Assembly: GCA_030549335.1 (NCBI GenBank)
Contig: CM060192.1
Location: 21,890,157-21,954,156 of the forward strand
Source of the DNA: Pontederia crassipes
Lineage: Eukaryota > Streptophyta > Magnoliopsida > Commelinales > Pontederiaceae
Reading direction: 5' to 3'
Length of the DNA: 64,000 nucleotides
In this document: piece after piece, positions 34,441 through 47,200 of the stretch
Numbering within the stretch: the stretch's first letter is position 1
How the letters are laid out: each line of letters begins with the position of its first letter
Notes under the pieces: model-generated
The model's database searches: none
Told to the model about the DNA's origin: nothing
The model's input: only the letters and a program-made list of their open reading frames with translations
Made by a program: the position numbers and the translations under genes

Positions 34441-35879
34441 GCAAGAGAGCTGATCAGTTTCCTGTACATCTCTAATTAAGATCAATGAACCTTCATGCTA
34501 TACTGAACTTTAGAATTTGGTATTTGTGTTTAGTGTACTTCCGTGACCTTTTTTTTAGGAGAAAATGATGCAACTTCTTTTGTGCATATGGCCAAAGTTG
34601 GCAACTGAAGTTAACAGGTAAAATAAAAAATGGAAACTAAAATTCGAATGTTCTGGTTAGAAGTAAATTTTAGAATGTAAATTAATGCCCTAATTTATGA
34701 GAAGGGATTTTTTTATTTCATAAAGGACAAAAATTTGGAAAAACAAAACGAAAGGAAAAAAAGAGGAAAAAAAAGAAGAAGAAGATATTGGGCGGAACCG
34801 GATGATTGGGATGAACCTTTCTATGTCGATCCGTTGCCAAACGTAATCAAATCGAATGGTCCGCCATGTGAAAGTCCCACAAATCGACAAATAGATAAAA
34901 AGATAATCTGATGCACAATTTTACCTTCAGATTTTTCTTTTTTCATATGAAATTTTAATTATCCCTTTGTGACAAAAAGACAAATATTCGAATTAGATCA
35001 ATTAATTAATTAGCTTATTGCTTCTTTCAACTTCAGCAAAATTATATATTCAACTAAGAGACCATTGGGAGCATTATGGATTTAATTAATATATAATCTA
35101 AATAATCACATCAATAATTTATCATTATTTAAATTATCGATAATATTATATTATAGTATTTGATAAGTACTAGTAATATAAATAATGCTTATTACTAAAA
35201 CAATTATAAAATAAATTACTAAAATACTCTAAAAAGTATTTTAAATTTTAATAACATATTATTATAAATAAAAAAATAAAAAAGTAAATATAGATAAATA
35301 ATTAGGAAAAATGAAGAGTTATTTGTAAAAGATTATAAATAATAAAAAAGATACAGTTGAATGATATTATTTATTACTAAAATATTTAAAATTAAAATTT
35401 TGATTAAATAGATATTTTTGTCAAAATGTATTAATGCGTATCATCTTGATTATAGTGAAGTAATAATTAAGTTATCAAAGTAATTAAAATTATTAATAAT
35501 TAGTCACATCCAAATGAGATAACATGGTGAATCCTGAAAATTTTAATAAAATAATCTATAATTATTTTATACCAAACGAATCTTAAAAGATACAAAATAA
35601 AGTATTTTTTTTGTTTAAAAAGGGATACAACTGATTTTATTATACTTGTTTTTCTATATAAGATGTTATTGATGCAAGAAGCACGTATTGAATTAGTTTC
35701 ACATGATTAATTTATTTGAGAGATGCTATGTGTAACATAATTTTGATCAAGTGTGACAAGTTTTAGTCAAAATTGTGTGAATCAAACTCAAAGTGAATAG
35801 TAACATGATGTGTATAAAATTAATAATGTAGTTAATGCGAAATTTTAATAGTTAAATAAAAAAATAATATTAATGTTGT
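34441..35879. other. Very AT-rich intergenic DNA
   Basis: Runs of A, T and TAATTATT dominate. The part 35040-35600 may be an old MITE-like insertion (AGAGACCATTGGGAGCATT ... ACCAAACGAATCTTAAAAG) but its ends do not pair convincingly. No gene is seen. Confidence 0.45.
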
Positions 35880-36320
35880 TTTCCTGTTTACGGCCCTTAA
35901 ATCGTTGTTAGGCCAACAGCTAGTAGGTCCTATTTCGGACCACTTATTTGTAACCATTAGGCCCATTATTCGTCCGTCGTATTGCGCGAGGTGCACGAAA
36001 GCTCAAAAGCACACGCCACAAGAAGAAAGAGGAAGCAGGAAGCGGCACAACGCCAAGCCAAATCTTCTCATCTCTCTCCTCTCTCTTTTATCTTAGTGGA
36101 GCTCTTCTCGCGTCTAATTTCCCATCGTCTGGTACCATTGAGCAATGACATTGCTTTCTCCAGTGGATAACCAGAATTGTCGATCGTCCGCGCGGTGGCC
36201 TCCGCCGACTTCCAAAGCGTCACCTTCCTCCATGAGCCCCCCGTCCTCTTCCGTGTGCCTGGAACGACCCCTATGGGACGGCACCCAAGGAGGGCATTGT
36301 CGGCGCCGCCTCCGGAAGGT
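35880..36320 (+). other. Promoter-like and exon-like GC-rich island, gene not identified
   Basis: GGCCCA at 35960-35965 and a CT-rich leader (about 36070-36100) look like a housekeeping-type plant promoter and 5' UTR. A GC-rich stretch then reads VASADFQSVTFLHEPPVLF, RVPG and, after a one-base frame change, NDPYGTAPKEGIVGAASG, up to a donor-like GGAAG|GTGAGA at 36318. A second exon-like stretch with acceptor TTGTTGTTGCAG follows near 36523. The ATG at 36145 opens a different frame. The peptide looks real, but I do not recognise it, and the frame change suggests a pseudogene or a misread start. Sequence is interrupted by a CACTA-like element from 36797. Confidence 0.3.
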
Positions 36321-36796
36321 GAGAGTGCCTTGTGTTCGCGCTACCTTTTTTGCTGTAAGGTGTCAACTAATTAATACGCTAGTTTATTTGCTAAAAATCG
36401 TTACCTGTAATCTTAGTTAGGAGATGAACCCTGGCCTTGCGCTGGTTCAAGTTGTCACATTGGTTATGGATTTTGTGTCATGCTTGACTAAGATGTTAAG
36501 AGATAGTGCTTGTTGTTGCAGCTTGAGAATCCCCTTCCAACAAGCTTAAGCTGTGCATCCGCCTTCTGAGCATGCATAAACCTGGCATAACAGAGAGTTT
36601 TTCTCCCCATACCTTTTTCCCTCCGACGGAAGGATTTGCTAGTGCCACTTGCAACACCTTGCCAAAAGGTAATACTTTTAGCTCTTTTGTTCATTCACCT
36701 TCAGCCTACTTTTAATACTACATCCTATAGACTTGGATTTACATTGATTTTCATGAGCTCCAATGAATAGTTTCCAGATCATATAATCCATGGTTA
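36321..36796. other. Continuation of the unidentified exon-like region
   Basis: After an acceptor-like TTGTTGTTGCAG at about 36511-36522 a GC-richer 140-base stretch runs to a donor-like CCAAAAG|GTAATA near 36668. No frame through it is convincingly open. Confidence 0.25.
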
Positions 36797-38044
36797 AACT
36801 GCAAGAAAATGCAATTTTTGCATCCATCAAATCTGACACAAAAGAAAGTGTATCCGACACAAATATTCTATTCATGAGAGATTTATGTCGAATTTAAATC
36901 CAACATAAAACTCTTGGAAGCAAACATCCACCGTCGAATATTTCTCTCACAAATAATTTAGGGGACGATCGGACACAAACATTAAACTCACTTCCATGCA
37001 GACTCGGATGCAAGTTATCCTTCTCTCGACGCAAATGCAGACACAAGATATTCTTTTTTATGCCAATTCCATCACAATATTTAATTAGCATCTGATACGT
37101 TCCGACGCAAATTCCATCACAAAAGATAAAAGGAATATCTCAAATTTTTAGCATTATAGTTCTCAACTCAAAAGATTCAAAATATAGACAATAAAAAAAT
37201 ACCCATCAACCTTAATTAAAAGCAGGCATGGTCCATACAAAATTATCCATCAATCATATATACAACTAAAATTATACATCAATCATACACATATTTCCAT
37301 TAACGACTTAAAAAACAAAGAATCAACATGACATCTATTCAAGAAAAACAGAACTCCGACCTCCACATGTAGTTGCATGAGCATGGGCATATTCTTGCAC
37401 TATAGGGCTCAACATGTCACCTATTAAGAAAAAGTTGTGTTAGATGAGTCAAAACTAAATATAACATTGTACATAGAAAAGTTTTTTTCAGACAATATCT
37501 TATTCTGCAGTGTTAAGAAACCAAACAAAACATATATACACAACATATAAAATGGAAATAAAACTTGATGCAAACACATAAAATGTGTAAAAGGAAACTT
37601 GATAGGACAATTTTACAATATATAAAATGGGAAAAAATAATATTTCTCTGCCCAATAAGTATACATTTCTCGGTTTAACATTTCTTTGGTGAATAGAGTC
37701 GAAAATCCAGACTGCAAGGTTCCACTGGCACCACATTCCAATAGGCATAGCCATCAATTCATATCATAATATCCTAAAGCTTTAAGGTCTTTCGTAACAT
37801 GGAAAGAATACATTTCACTTTATAATACTTAAGGCTACAATTGTCCAAATCATTCACACAAGGACCCAATGACATATATACAATAAAATGGAGGAAAAGA
37901 AAAAAATTACCTTGCTTGGAGGTTGAGCAATGAGGTAAATTCTTTCAATCCTGCAAAATAAATATTAAATAATTAATCTCACTAAAAGAATAAGTAATTC
38001 ATAAGTGAATAAAGCAATGTCCCCATCCTTGAGAATGTGGCATG

Positions 38045-38253
38045 TCATGTGCCTTGCAGATCCGAGTCCTCGTTGACAACAGCTTCAGTCACCATCACTG
38101 GCACAACTTCAGTGTATATTGGTGACTTCGCCTTGAAAGTGTAGCCAAAACTCAGCGTTGTAGATAATCACATAAGAGAAAACCTAGCTGATTTTATATC
38201 TGAATTGTTATCATCCATCTCTCCATGCCAAACCAAACAGCTACTATCTGCAA
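38045..38253 (-). pseudogene. Captured exon-like fragments, source unknown
   Basis: On the minus strand two adjacent pieces look like coding sequence: DSSCLVWHGEMDDNN then SDIKSARFSLM (about 38177-38253), and TLSFGYTFKAKSPIYTEVV then PVMVTEAVVNEDSDLQGT with a stop at 38045-38047. They are in different frames with stops between. I do not recognise their source. They may come from the same donor transcript as the PDK fragment upstream or from another gene. Confidence 0.35.
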
Positions 38254-38859
38254 TTCAGCAAATGATTTCAGTCAGAGAAACCTATCAAAAGTGCATTCAT
38301 CGTATTGTTAACCAACAGAAGATGAAGCTGATTAAATAACAGTCATGACCGTGTTATAAATAACGCCCCAAAACGAAGTTTTTAGCTAAGCAGACTGCAC
38401 ATATCCTAAATAATCACAAACGGGCATCCAACTACAGTGCTCAAGCAACTACTGAACTACAGAAGTAGATCTTCAAAGAAATTGCATGTAACTGCCAAAT
38501 ACATATTGGACTACTAAAAAGACACTGGAAATTGAAACTAGTTCAGCGAAAGAAGGCAAAGATGAAGGATTTCTGAGAATTGAATTAGTTGTTGATTTAA
38601 AAGCCAACATCAGAGAATCAATCCATGCATCATAATTCTTAGATCTTTAATGGCTAATATCGGAAAGAAAAAGGATCTTTACTACATTCCTGGAGCCCGA
38701 AAGTGAAAGAATAATTGAAAAAAGAAATCAAGAATAAAGCAGATCCACAGTCTAATTCTTCCCCAAAAATAAGTAGAACGATTGGTCCAGGTTTCTCCCA
38801 TTAACAAACATCATTTAGAAAGGAAGAAAAAAACTCAAGCAATGTTATAAAAAAAATGC

Positions 38860-38952
38860 CTTGTGGAGGAAGTGGGCGGAAAGGAGGAGGTTGCGAGCGG
38901 TGGGACGGGCGCCGAACTCCCTCATGTCCAAGAGAAGCATCTGATCCTCCAT
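38860..38952 (-). pseudogene. Exon fragment of mitochondrial pyruvate dehydrogenase kinase
   Basis: The minus strand reads LLLDMREFGARPTARNLLLS and AHFLHK before the similarity stops. Plant mitochondrial PDK, which phosphorylates and inactivates the E1 alpha subunit of the pyruvate dehydrogenase complex, has the same N-terminal block (MEFGxRPTxRNLLLxAQFLHK) just ahead of its ELPIRIARR helix. The expected continuation is absent: after HK the frame runs into AFFL and a stop. About 31 of the roughly 365 residues of a PDK are present. The piece lies inside the CACTA-like element and is best read as a captured exon fragment, not a gene. Confidence 0.68.
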
Positions 38953-39098
38953 GACTGTGCTATAAATAACGAGCACAGTTAAACGTCGGCGATGAATCTG
39001 ACAAACAATTTTAGTGGCAGATGAGAAGAACAGACACATTGGGTGATTATTGTGCATTGAATCTTAATCCAACGCTAATCATCAACTTTCTTGTAGCG

Positions 39099-41176
39099 GT
39101 TCATCTTGACATGCTTCAATTGCAATATTTTTTTAGGTAGCCAACTCCCGATTTTTGGAAAACATATGTGCAGGATCTACAAATTGAAGATCAACCACCA
39201 TCGAATCTAACTACTTCAATTGCAGAATGATATAGTAATAAGTCTAAAAACAATTGGAGTATGTGCTGCGGCAATTACAGATGAAACTCGTACTCTTGCA
39301 GTTGCTATCGATGAATGGTAGATATTCTATGCATGCATTAATTATTGTGTAACAGGAGTAGGCTATTACTACCTACCTCGATACAATTGTGTATAGGATC
39401 CTGCACAAACCAATAAATTCCACATTGTTGATAAGTACAAGAAGTTAGCTGTGTATTACAGAATATTTTAAGCCAAGTTTTGCCCTTTCTTTTTTGGGAT
39501 GCTTAAGCAAAGTTTGTCTTGTATAGTACATTTACTTCTTTCCGGCTTTCAAGTGGCAATTTTGTTCTCATTATGTATGATAGCTACAATTTAGCACTAT
39601 TATATCACGTCTAAAATTCATGAATGATGTCTAAAAGTTCGTCTTGTCTACCCTAAATTCAAATGGGTTTATTTTTATGTGCTAATTGAGATGTGGGCCT
39701 GCTCATTCATGTTTGAAGCGTACTTGCAATGCTATGGAGGTGGGAAGTTTCCTGTTCACGTTCTCATCTCCAGTAGTGCTGCATGAGAAATCTCCATATC
39801 CAGTCACTACTTTTTCTGACCCCAGAAAATGTGGCGATTAATTGGCCGCCCGGTGTTGCTTGCATGCAATTCCTTGCTTCCAAACTTGGGGACTACTTCC
39901 GTCGGTAAACCGTAAGCGGAGGCTTCCATTCCACAGTGAGAACGATATTGACAGAGTTGTTTGAATGTTATATGGGAAGGCGTTCCAGAAATCTTGCACC
40001 ACAAAATAGCCATCTTGTTTGGCTGATAGCAAAATGTGTCCAAGGAATATTAGCACACTATTGCCAAAAACTAAGATATAGGATTTGAAGATTTGAGCAC
40101 TGTAGACAGTAATTAATATATGAGTTCTCAGTTCTTCGTATCCATTAAATATGATTGCTTGCAGCTATGCAGCAGTCCCATGCCTATTGCCTAGTAAAAA
40201 CAGATCCCGTAATTTATGTCTAGTAGTATCAAGGACTGGTTTATTTAGTAGTTCTTTTCTGTCCAGTTATTATGCCCTATGACTATTTGCCCCTATGTTT
40301 TCTTTTCTATAAAAACAAAAAAATAATCAATCAGTCAACGTTGATATATAAAAAAAATATGAGTCACGCGCAAGGGACACGAAGAAACGAGTGATTGGAT
40401 TGATCAACCGCACGCATCCGGTCATCGCGACTTCTCTGTTCGTACTTTGAACAAGGATAACTGAAAGGCTCAGCGTTCAGACAGAGAAAGCGATGGTACC
40501 TTGCTTGCATTTACCCGAGCAAACCCATCAATTAACGTCATCGCTCTAATTAAATTACTTACGGGTCGAGGCTTCGATCTAAATCTGAATTATTTCAGCA
40601 GTACAAATTCGATTAAATTAGTCATATGTAAATAGTTTCTTATTACAAACTTGAAGAAATCTCCAATCTAAGGGTAAAATTTCAGAGTAGTCATTGGCTG
40701 TGGAAAGACCTCATGCCCTTCTTTTGTCTTTAACATCAGATTGTCACTCATAATCCATAAGGAACCACGTCGGCACGAGACAGAGATCGTCCATTCGTTT
40801 CCCCAATTTCAAGTAACGTTAGCATTGTTGACTTCAAGAAGATAGGTCACTAAACAATGGTTCTCCATGGCCATGACTACACTCGTAGACCTTCTGCCCT
40901 TTTTTTTTTCTGGTAGACCTGCTGCTTGACTGCGTCCATAATTTATGCTTCGACCTCGTGAACATGTTTGAGACGCCTTCCATTGCAGGGTTCTTGGCAC
41001 GGCAAAGTGCATGTGGCAAGGGACATACACCTTACAAACAGGTCCAAGTTCTTTCCTCTCTTCTTTCCCTCCCCTTCTCCTTCTGTGTCACCTTCTTCAT
41101 CGTTCACGTCCCAGCAGAAGATATTAAGTTAAACCTCTCCAAAGCATGACACCAGCCTAGTCTCTCCCACTACCGC
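39099..41176. other. Intergenic DNA and upstream region of the receptor kinase gene
   Basis: No supported gene lies here. Minus-strand frames of 72-78 codons at 39807-40056 have protein-like composition but no recognisable family. The last 400 bases before the kinase start become GC-richer and CT-rich (41050-41100), fitting a promoter and 5' UTR. No TATA box is obvious close to the start. Confidence 0.45.
40828..40931 (+). promoter_or_regulatory. Two W-box cores (TTGACT) upstream of the kinase gene
   Basis: TTGACT occurs at 40828-40833 and 40926-40931, 280-385 bases before the chosen start codon. TTGAC[C/T] is the WRKY-factor core common upstream of defence-related receptor kinases. Two copies could occur by chance, so this is only suggestive. 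Confidence 0.35.
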
Positions 41177-41212
41177 ATGTTTTCCACCAGTAACCCGCTG
41201 CAAGCAGAAGAA

Positions 41213-44200
41213 ATGGTCACCTTCCGCCATTACATACTACTCTCATCACTCTTCATATCACAGTTCTCATCCTCTGTGGCCTTCATCAAAGCTCCTCCTC
41301 TGCCTTCTGCATGCGACCGGAGTTGTGGACCGAACAGTGTGCCGTATCCATTTGGGTTCTCCGCAGGATGCCAAATCCAGCTGAACTGTTCCAGCGCCGG
41401 AGAGATGCAGATTGGCGAGTACCGTGTCAACAACGTCACGGCTGATTTCATCTTCGTGGACGTGCCCTTCGACTGCAAACGCCCGGTGGACGCAGTCAGG
41501 GCGCTCTTCGGCAGCAACTACGCCATGACGGCGAGCAACTTCTTTTTCCTACGGAGCTGCAACAGCTCCGACTCGAATAAGTCCACTTGCCAAATTTCCA
41601 CCCAAACATTATACAAACGACTGAGCAAGAACGAGTCCAGCTGCAAAACCGGCGACGACGTCAGATGCATCGCCCTCGGCGGCAGCGACGAGATGGTCCT
41701 GAAGATGGAAGACGTCGTCAACACAAGCAGACGTTGCAAGCATCTGTTCACGTCCTTCAGATACGGTCCAACGGAGAGCGAGGAGCTGTCCCTCGTGTTC
41801 GGGTCGGCCAAGCTGGCGTGGTGGCTCAGCGGCACGTCCTGCAAATGCTCTGCGCATGCTAACTATAAGCGCGTCAACACGACGATCCGAGGGCAGGAAG
41901 GGTGCAAGTGCACGTGCGTCCCGGGCTTCTCCGGCGACGGGTTCATAGACGGTCAAGGTTGCTTGAAGGGTAAGTTGTTAAATTTAATATGCTAATCAAT
42001 TTTTTTAAAAACTTAAGCCGTTAGGAAGAGTAACATCATTGATTTTATATTTTTAACACTCTCCCTCATATGTGGACGGGTGATAACTTTAGTCTAGTCT
42101 AAACTCAACTAAGGGAAGAAATTACTTTTTTTTAATAAAAACTTAACTATATTTGAATTTGGGACCTTTAGTTTTGATACCATATTAAATTTGATGTGCT
42201 AATCAATTTTTCTAAAAATTTAAACCGTTAGAAAAAATAACATGATTAATTTTATATTCTTAATATTACGTCATGACTGGTTATTTGTTTTCTTCTCCAT
42301 AAGTCTGTTTAGCTGAGAAATAGATCAACCCAAGTGTGAGAATCAACCGATGGTTTGGAATTCTTAGGATGCGTTTAGCAACGGAACAAGAACCTTTGTC
42401 AATTCTTCCACTTCGTCAACCAAGTGTTTGTTTCTTTAATTAATTAGTCGCCGCATAAAGTTAAATGTTTCTAACTTCTAATCCAGTGGTCGGCGCACTA
42501 AGACCCGTTTAGATGGGTGCAAGAACTAAGCAATCTCAACCATGGCACATGCTTACAAATTTTTTTTAATTTCATCATTATTGTCGTGTGACACACTTCA
42601 AAGAAATGATAATTTGGTTAAGGAAAGTGGGGAATAATATCTCGTTTGTCTGTCCACTAACATTACTAAGTCATAGTTATTAGCATCCAATGATGTCCAT
42701 TTAAAAATTGGAACTTGTCGAAACTCAGTGGACCATCATGATTCGAGCTATCTCTGCTTAGTGCTTACATTCTTTGTTGGATAATTGCAACCTCCTGCTT
42801 CCATGATTTTTTTCTTTCTTTCTTGGATACTCCAATGTCACTCATGGTTCCATCAACTCTTCTTGCATGGTCCCAAATGCACGATACAGTAGCCAGTAGG
42901 CATACTGTTAAACAACTTCGATTATGATGTCAATAGGATAGCAGATTTCCACTTCTTTTTTTTGCTTTGTCGAGTTAAAGGAGGGTTCGAATTATGATAT
43001 TTAGTGGGAGGGGGATCATCTCCTCCGACCACTATTAATATCATTAAGCACCAAAAATTACTTTGCTTGGACTCACTACAAGAAAATTATGATTTTTCGA
43101 TGGACAATTACCGATGGTCGCGCATCCATCGCAAGTTTCAACGGATTTTGCGACGATTATCATACTGTCACAAATTCCCATGGTTGCGGAAGATTCCACG
43201 GCTCAAGTCATGGAAAAAATAAAATAATAAATTATATGACTCGTAACTTCTGATGAGCAATTTCTTGACGGTTCTCTTCCGTCGGAAAATTCGTCGCAAA
43301 CCGCTATTTTTGATAGTTTTTAAATAATTTTCGACGACTAAAACCGTCGAAAATAACGATTTTTCTTATAGTGACTATTCATTTATTAAATTACCCTCCC
43401 CCCTCTTTTAGGCAGTACGTAATCGTGCATCTTAATTTTTTCATTGATAAAAAAATATACTCGACCTTGGTCACGTGACAAAGCCTCCTCTTTTAGGTAG
43501 TACGTAATCGTGCATCTTAATCTTTTCATTGATAAAAAATGATCGATTCAAAAGGGTAACGCATCAATAAAAGAGTATAACGAAAATAGCATACAACTTA
43601 TCTATGAAGTGGCAATTCAAAGGTAAGGTGTGTCCAACTAGATTGCCTCTTAAGTTTATACTGACATTTATAATCTTATACAAATAAGATATGAAATAAT
43701 ATAAAGAATTATATAATAATATTAACAACAAGAAAATATTATTACCACCATCACATGAATATAATATTACTATTATTAATTATTTTTAATATTAATATAT
43801 TAATAATTATCATTATTTACATTTTAAAATATATTAAATTATTATAAATATATTTATTTAAAATGTTAATTTTATGAATTCTATTCAAAGTTTTAGTCGA
43901 ATTATATAAACTTTAACTTGGCATTAGTGACAAAAAATATTTTAGTGAAAAATATACATCACCTAATCATCTTTTGTAGTAAGTAAAAATGTTATTTGAA
44001 TTGATATAGAGATTACTTGTACATAAGAAATAAAGTAATGCATATTAGTGATAATTTAAAAAGGAATAATATTTGTGTAACGTATTGTAGATTGAAAAAT
44101 GTATATTACATAATAAATAAAGTAATGCATATTACTCGAAAAATGCCACCTTTTAAGGAAGGATGTGGTACCCCTCAAGTGGAATCACCTTCGTTATTTA

Positions 44201-47200
44201 GGATAGAGCATTTTCATACAATAGGAATAGTGATTCATGTTGTTTTGTCTTCACCAAAATGCATAACTTCATTGTTTTTGTTATACTATATTCCTTATGT
44301 AAATATCATCATTTTCCTTTTCCTTTTCCTTTTATATGGGTATGTTTAATGACAACGTGCATTTTTTATTTGCTATCTTTGTTAACTGAAAATACTATCC
44401 CTTTTGTCATATAGACCAAATCAAGTCAATATAGAAGCAAGAGTGACACCAAATCAATTTTGAGAATCATTTAGGATAGTGTGGGATCAACTAAAATTGG
44501 ATTGCCTCAATTTGGATTAATAAATCAAAACTTGTATCTTCTATTTGAGTTGGACGTCCAAAAGTCGAAATTGATGGAAAAATTCCAGAACATGAAGAGA
44601 GAATATCCCAAAGAGATTGTAAAAAAATAGAGTAGATGCACGATTTATTCAGGTTCACTCTTGAGATTAGGGTTACGTTCTGTAAAGAGGTTCCATTATA
44701 TCGTTTTGGATTTATAGCCGCCACACAGATTACATCTAACAGTAGGCTATATATAAGCCTCTCCCAAACGGGTTCAAAATCTAAATAAAATGAAAAAAAC
44801 CTAATCCGAACCACAGTGACCGTCTAAATAAAAGTCCAAATCCATCTAGGTTTCGGGGGCGCTGCCCCCAAATCCGTCTAGGTTCGGGACCGCCGTCGGG
44901 GGGCGGGGCCCCCCGAACCCTCCTTTTTGTTCGTACGCAAGCAGCACAGGTAATTAAGTAATACTCAAATTCCTTTAAGCTCATGTGGATGAACTCGGTG
45001 TGAGAAACAAGGAGCAGTATTCACCAACTCCAAGAGAAATGACGTTTGAATTTCCTGTTGGACATTTGCATCAACTACTGTCATCCGGATGTTCGGAATT
45101 GGTGCGATTTCCGAATGTCTTAACAATGGATCGAATACGATTACTAACTGATTTGAACTTCATTCTACGTCCGGACTTGATGACTGGTCATATGAACTTT
45201 TAGGCTTCATGAGTGTCTTGTCTGTTCATATTTTCGAACATTATGTCCGAATAGTTCAGATGGTTGATCTTCCATGGATCATATAGTTTAGTTCTGACCA
45301 ATACTTCAAACATATGGTCCGAAGATTTTGGATGTTTGATTCGAAGATTTATCTCTACGATTTGACAATTTATCTCTTTGGATGTTAATCTCAGTTGTCA
45401 TAAATTCATATAAAAGTTCATTCATACTAATTAATATCTGTCATATGAATCAGCATATAAATCATTCTTCAAGTTCGTCTTACAATAGGTACAACATAAT
45501 TATATGAAAAACACGATAGAAATAAAGTAATGCTTTCATATACGCAATCTTATAAGCACCATCTTATGCATCAAAATGAATCAATTCGAGTTTAAACCAT
45601 TAAGATGAAGGAAATGAATTATCAAAGACTTAACTAAAACGACATTAATGAGTCACACATTTTTTAATCATAGAGATCATATTAAGGAACATGCTAAATT
45701 GATAAGTGTTACAATGCACATAATTAAATCATAAATATGATTATAGGAATCACTTTTAAACCTTCATCCTAATTCATCATCAAGAAATATAAACATTAGT
45801 AACAAGTTGACTTTATGGCTGAACAAAATAAATTCTAAGCATCACTACTCTTAGGAACTTGTCCAATGCCAAAGATTCTATTAAACACACATTTTTACTG
45901 TTTTTTTAGTTCTCCTTAGTGATGAGCATTCCGTCTTCCTCCTTTGTTATCCTCATTCCTTACACATTCAAAATCTTCTCCTTCAACCTCCTCGCCTCAT
46001 AGTGTAGGGGCACAAAAACAAGAAAGAGATGTAAGTGATTGAAAATAGAGGCGAAGAATGATAGAGCCTAGGATTAAAAAAAAGGAGAAAGTGGTGGGAT
46101 TCTAACTCCCTTTCGTTTCAGAATTCACTTCAGAAATATATATTAGGTGTTTCTTAAAAAGAGTTCAAACTTTTATGTCAGCATTTTTCTTAAAAAAATT
46201 GAGATATTACAAGAGTATTTTCACCTACTGGCCTGTTTATTTGGATAGAAGTAGAACTTATGCAACAGAAGGGGGACATGTTGGGAACATCTTGAGGCTG
46301 ATTAGTTTAATGATGATGGATATCGACAAATATATTTCGCTCACCTTTCTTTTTTCTCCCGCTCATTTTTGGTTCAGATGATTGCAAGGGTGTTGGAGAC
46401 TACATGTCGGGTACTTGCAAGAACTCGTTCAGAGTTGGATTGCTCGTCGGAGGTAACTTAACATGTTTGCTCGATCTCCTATCCGTTGTTTCTGATTTGT
46501 TGCTGTGCGGGAAATCTCACTCGATTGACGAATTTTAATCGTAATTGATCGCAGGATTAATAGCTGCAGCCTCTCTAATATTTCTCTTGGCATGCCTCTG
46601 TCATCAAGTCCGTCTGCGCTACCTCGACTTCAGAACTCACAAGGCCACCCAGCGCCTGCTCTCTGAGAGGTTGACGAACACCGTGGTCATCTACTCCTAC
46701 GAGGACATCGAGTTCGCCACCAGCAACTTCGCCGAGAGTCACACACTCGGCACCGGGGCGTACGGGACCGTGTACCTCGGGAGGTTCCCCGGCGACCAGC
46801 TCGTCGCCATCAAGAGGCTCCGCCACCGCGGCTCCAACGACAACTTCGCGCAAGTCGTGAACGAGATCAAGCTCATCTCTTCCGTCAGCCACCCCAACTT
46901 GGTGCAGCTCTTGGGCTGTTGCATCGACAAAGGAGAGCAGATCCTGGTGTACGAGTTCGTGCCCAATGGCACCCTCAGCCAGCACCTCCGTCGAGAGCGA
47001 GGCGACGGCTTGCCGTGGCTCGCCCGCGTCGCCATCTTGGCCGACACCGCCAAGGCCATCGCGTACCTCCACAATTCGGTCCACCCGCCGATATACCACC
47101 GGGACATCAAGTCCAGCAACATCTTGCTGGACGAGGGCCTCAAGCCGAAGCTGGCCGACTTCGGGCTGTCCCGGACCGGCATTACAGAGTCGTCCCACAT

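Larger units (their letters stand above)
36797..39098. mobile_element. CACTA-like element carrying host gene fragments
   Basis: The left end AACTGCAAGAAAATGC and the right end ACTTTCTTGTAGCG (39098) match drifted CACTACAAGAAA termini. The left 300 bases carry repeated GACACAAA/GACGCAAA motifs like subterminal repeats. Target duplications do not match cleanly (TTA left, GTT right). Between the ends lie GC-richer, exon-like pieces on the minus strand, one of which comes from pyruvate dehydrogenase kinase. No transposase is visible. Boundaries are reasonable but not proven. Confidence 0.48.
41970..46377 (+). other. Intron 1 of the WAK-like kinase gene (4408 bp) with insertions
   Basis: The donor GGTAAGTTG follows the first base of an Asp codon and the acceptor TTTTGGTTCAG precedes ATGATTGC, which completes GAT and keeps the frame. 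The intron is long for this family because of insertions: direct repeats at 41977-42270, a CACTA MITE at 43074-43373, and LTR-like DNA from about 44470. No coding sequence on the plus strand interrupts the splicing model. Confidence 0.85.

Noticed and set aside
44017..44349. 110-codon plus-strand frame in the kinase intron
   Set aside because: It has AT-rich composition and no domain, and the surrounding intron is well explained by splicing.
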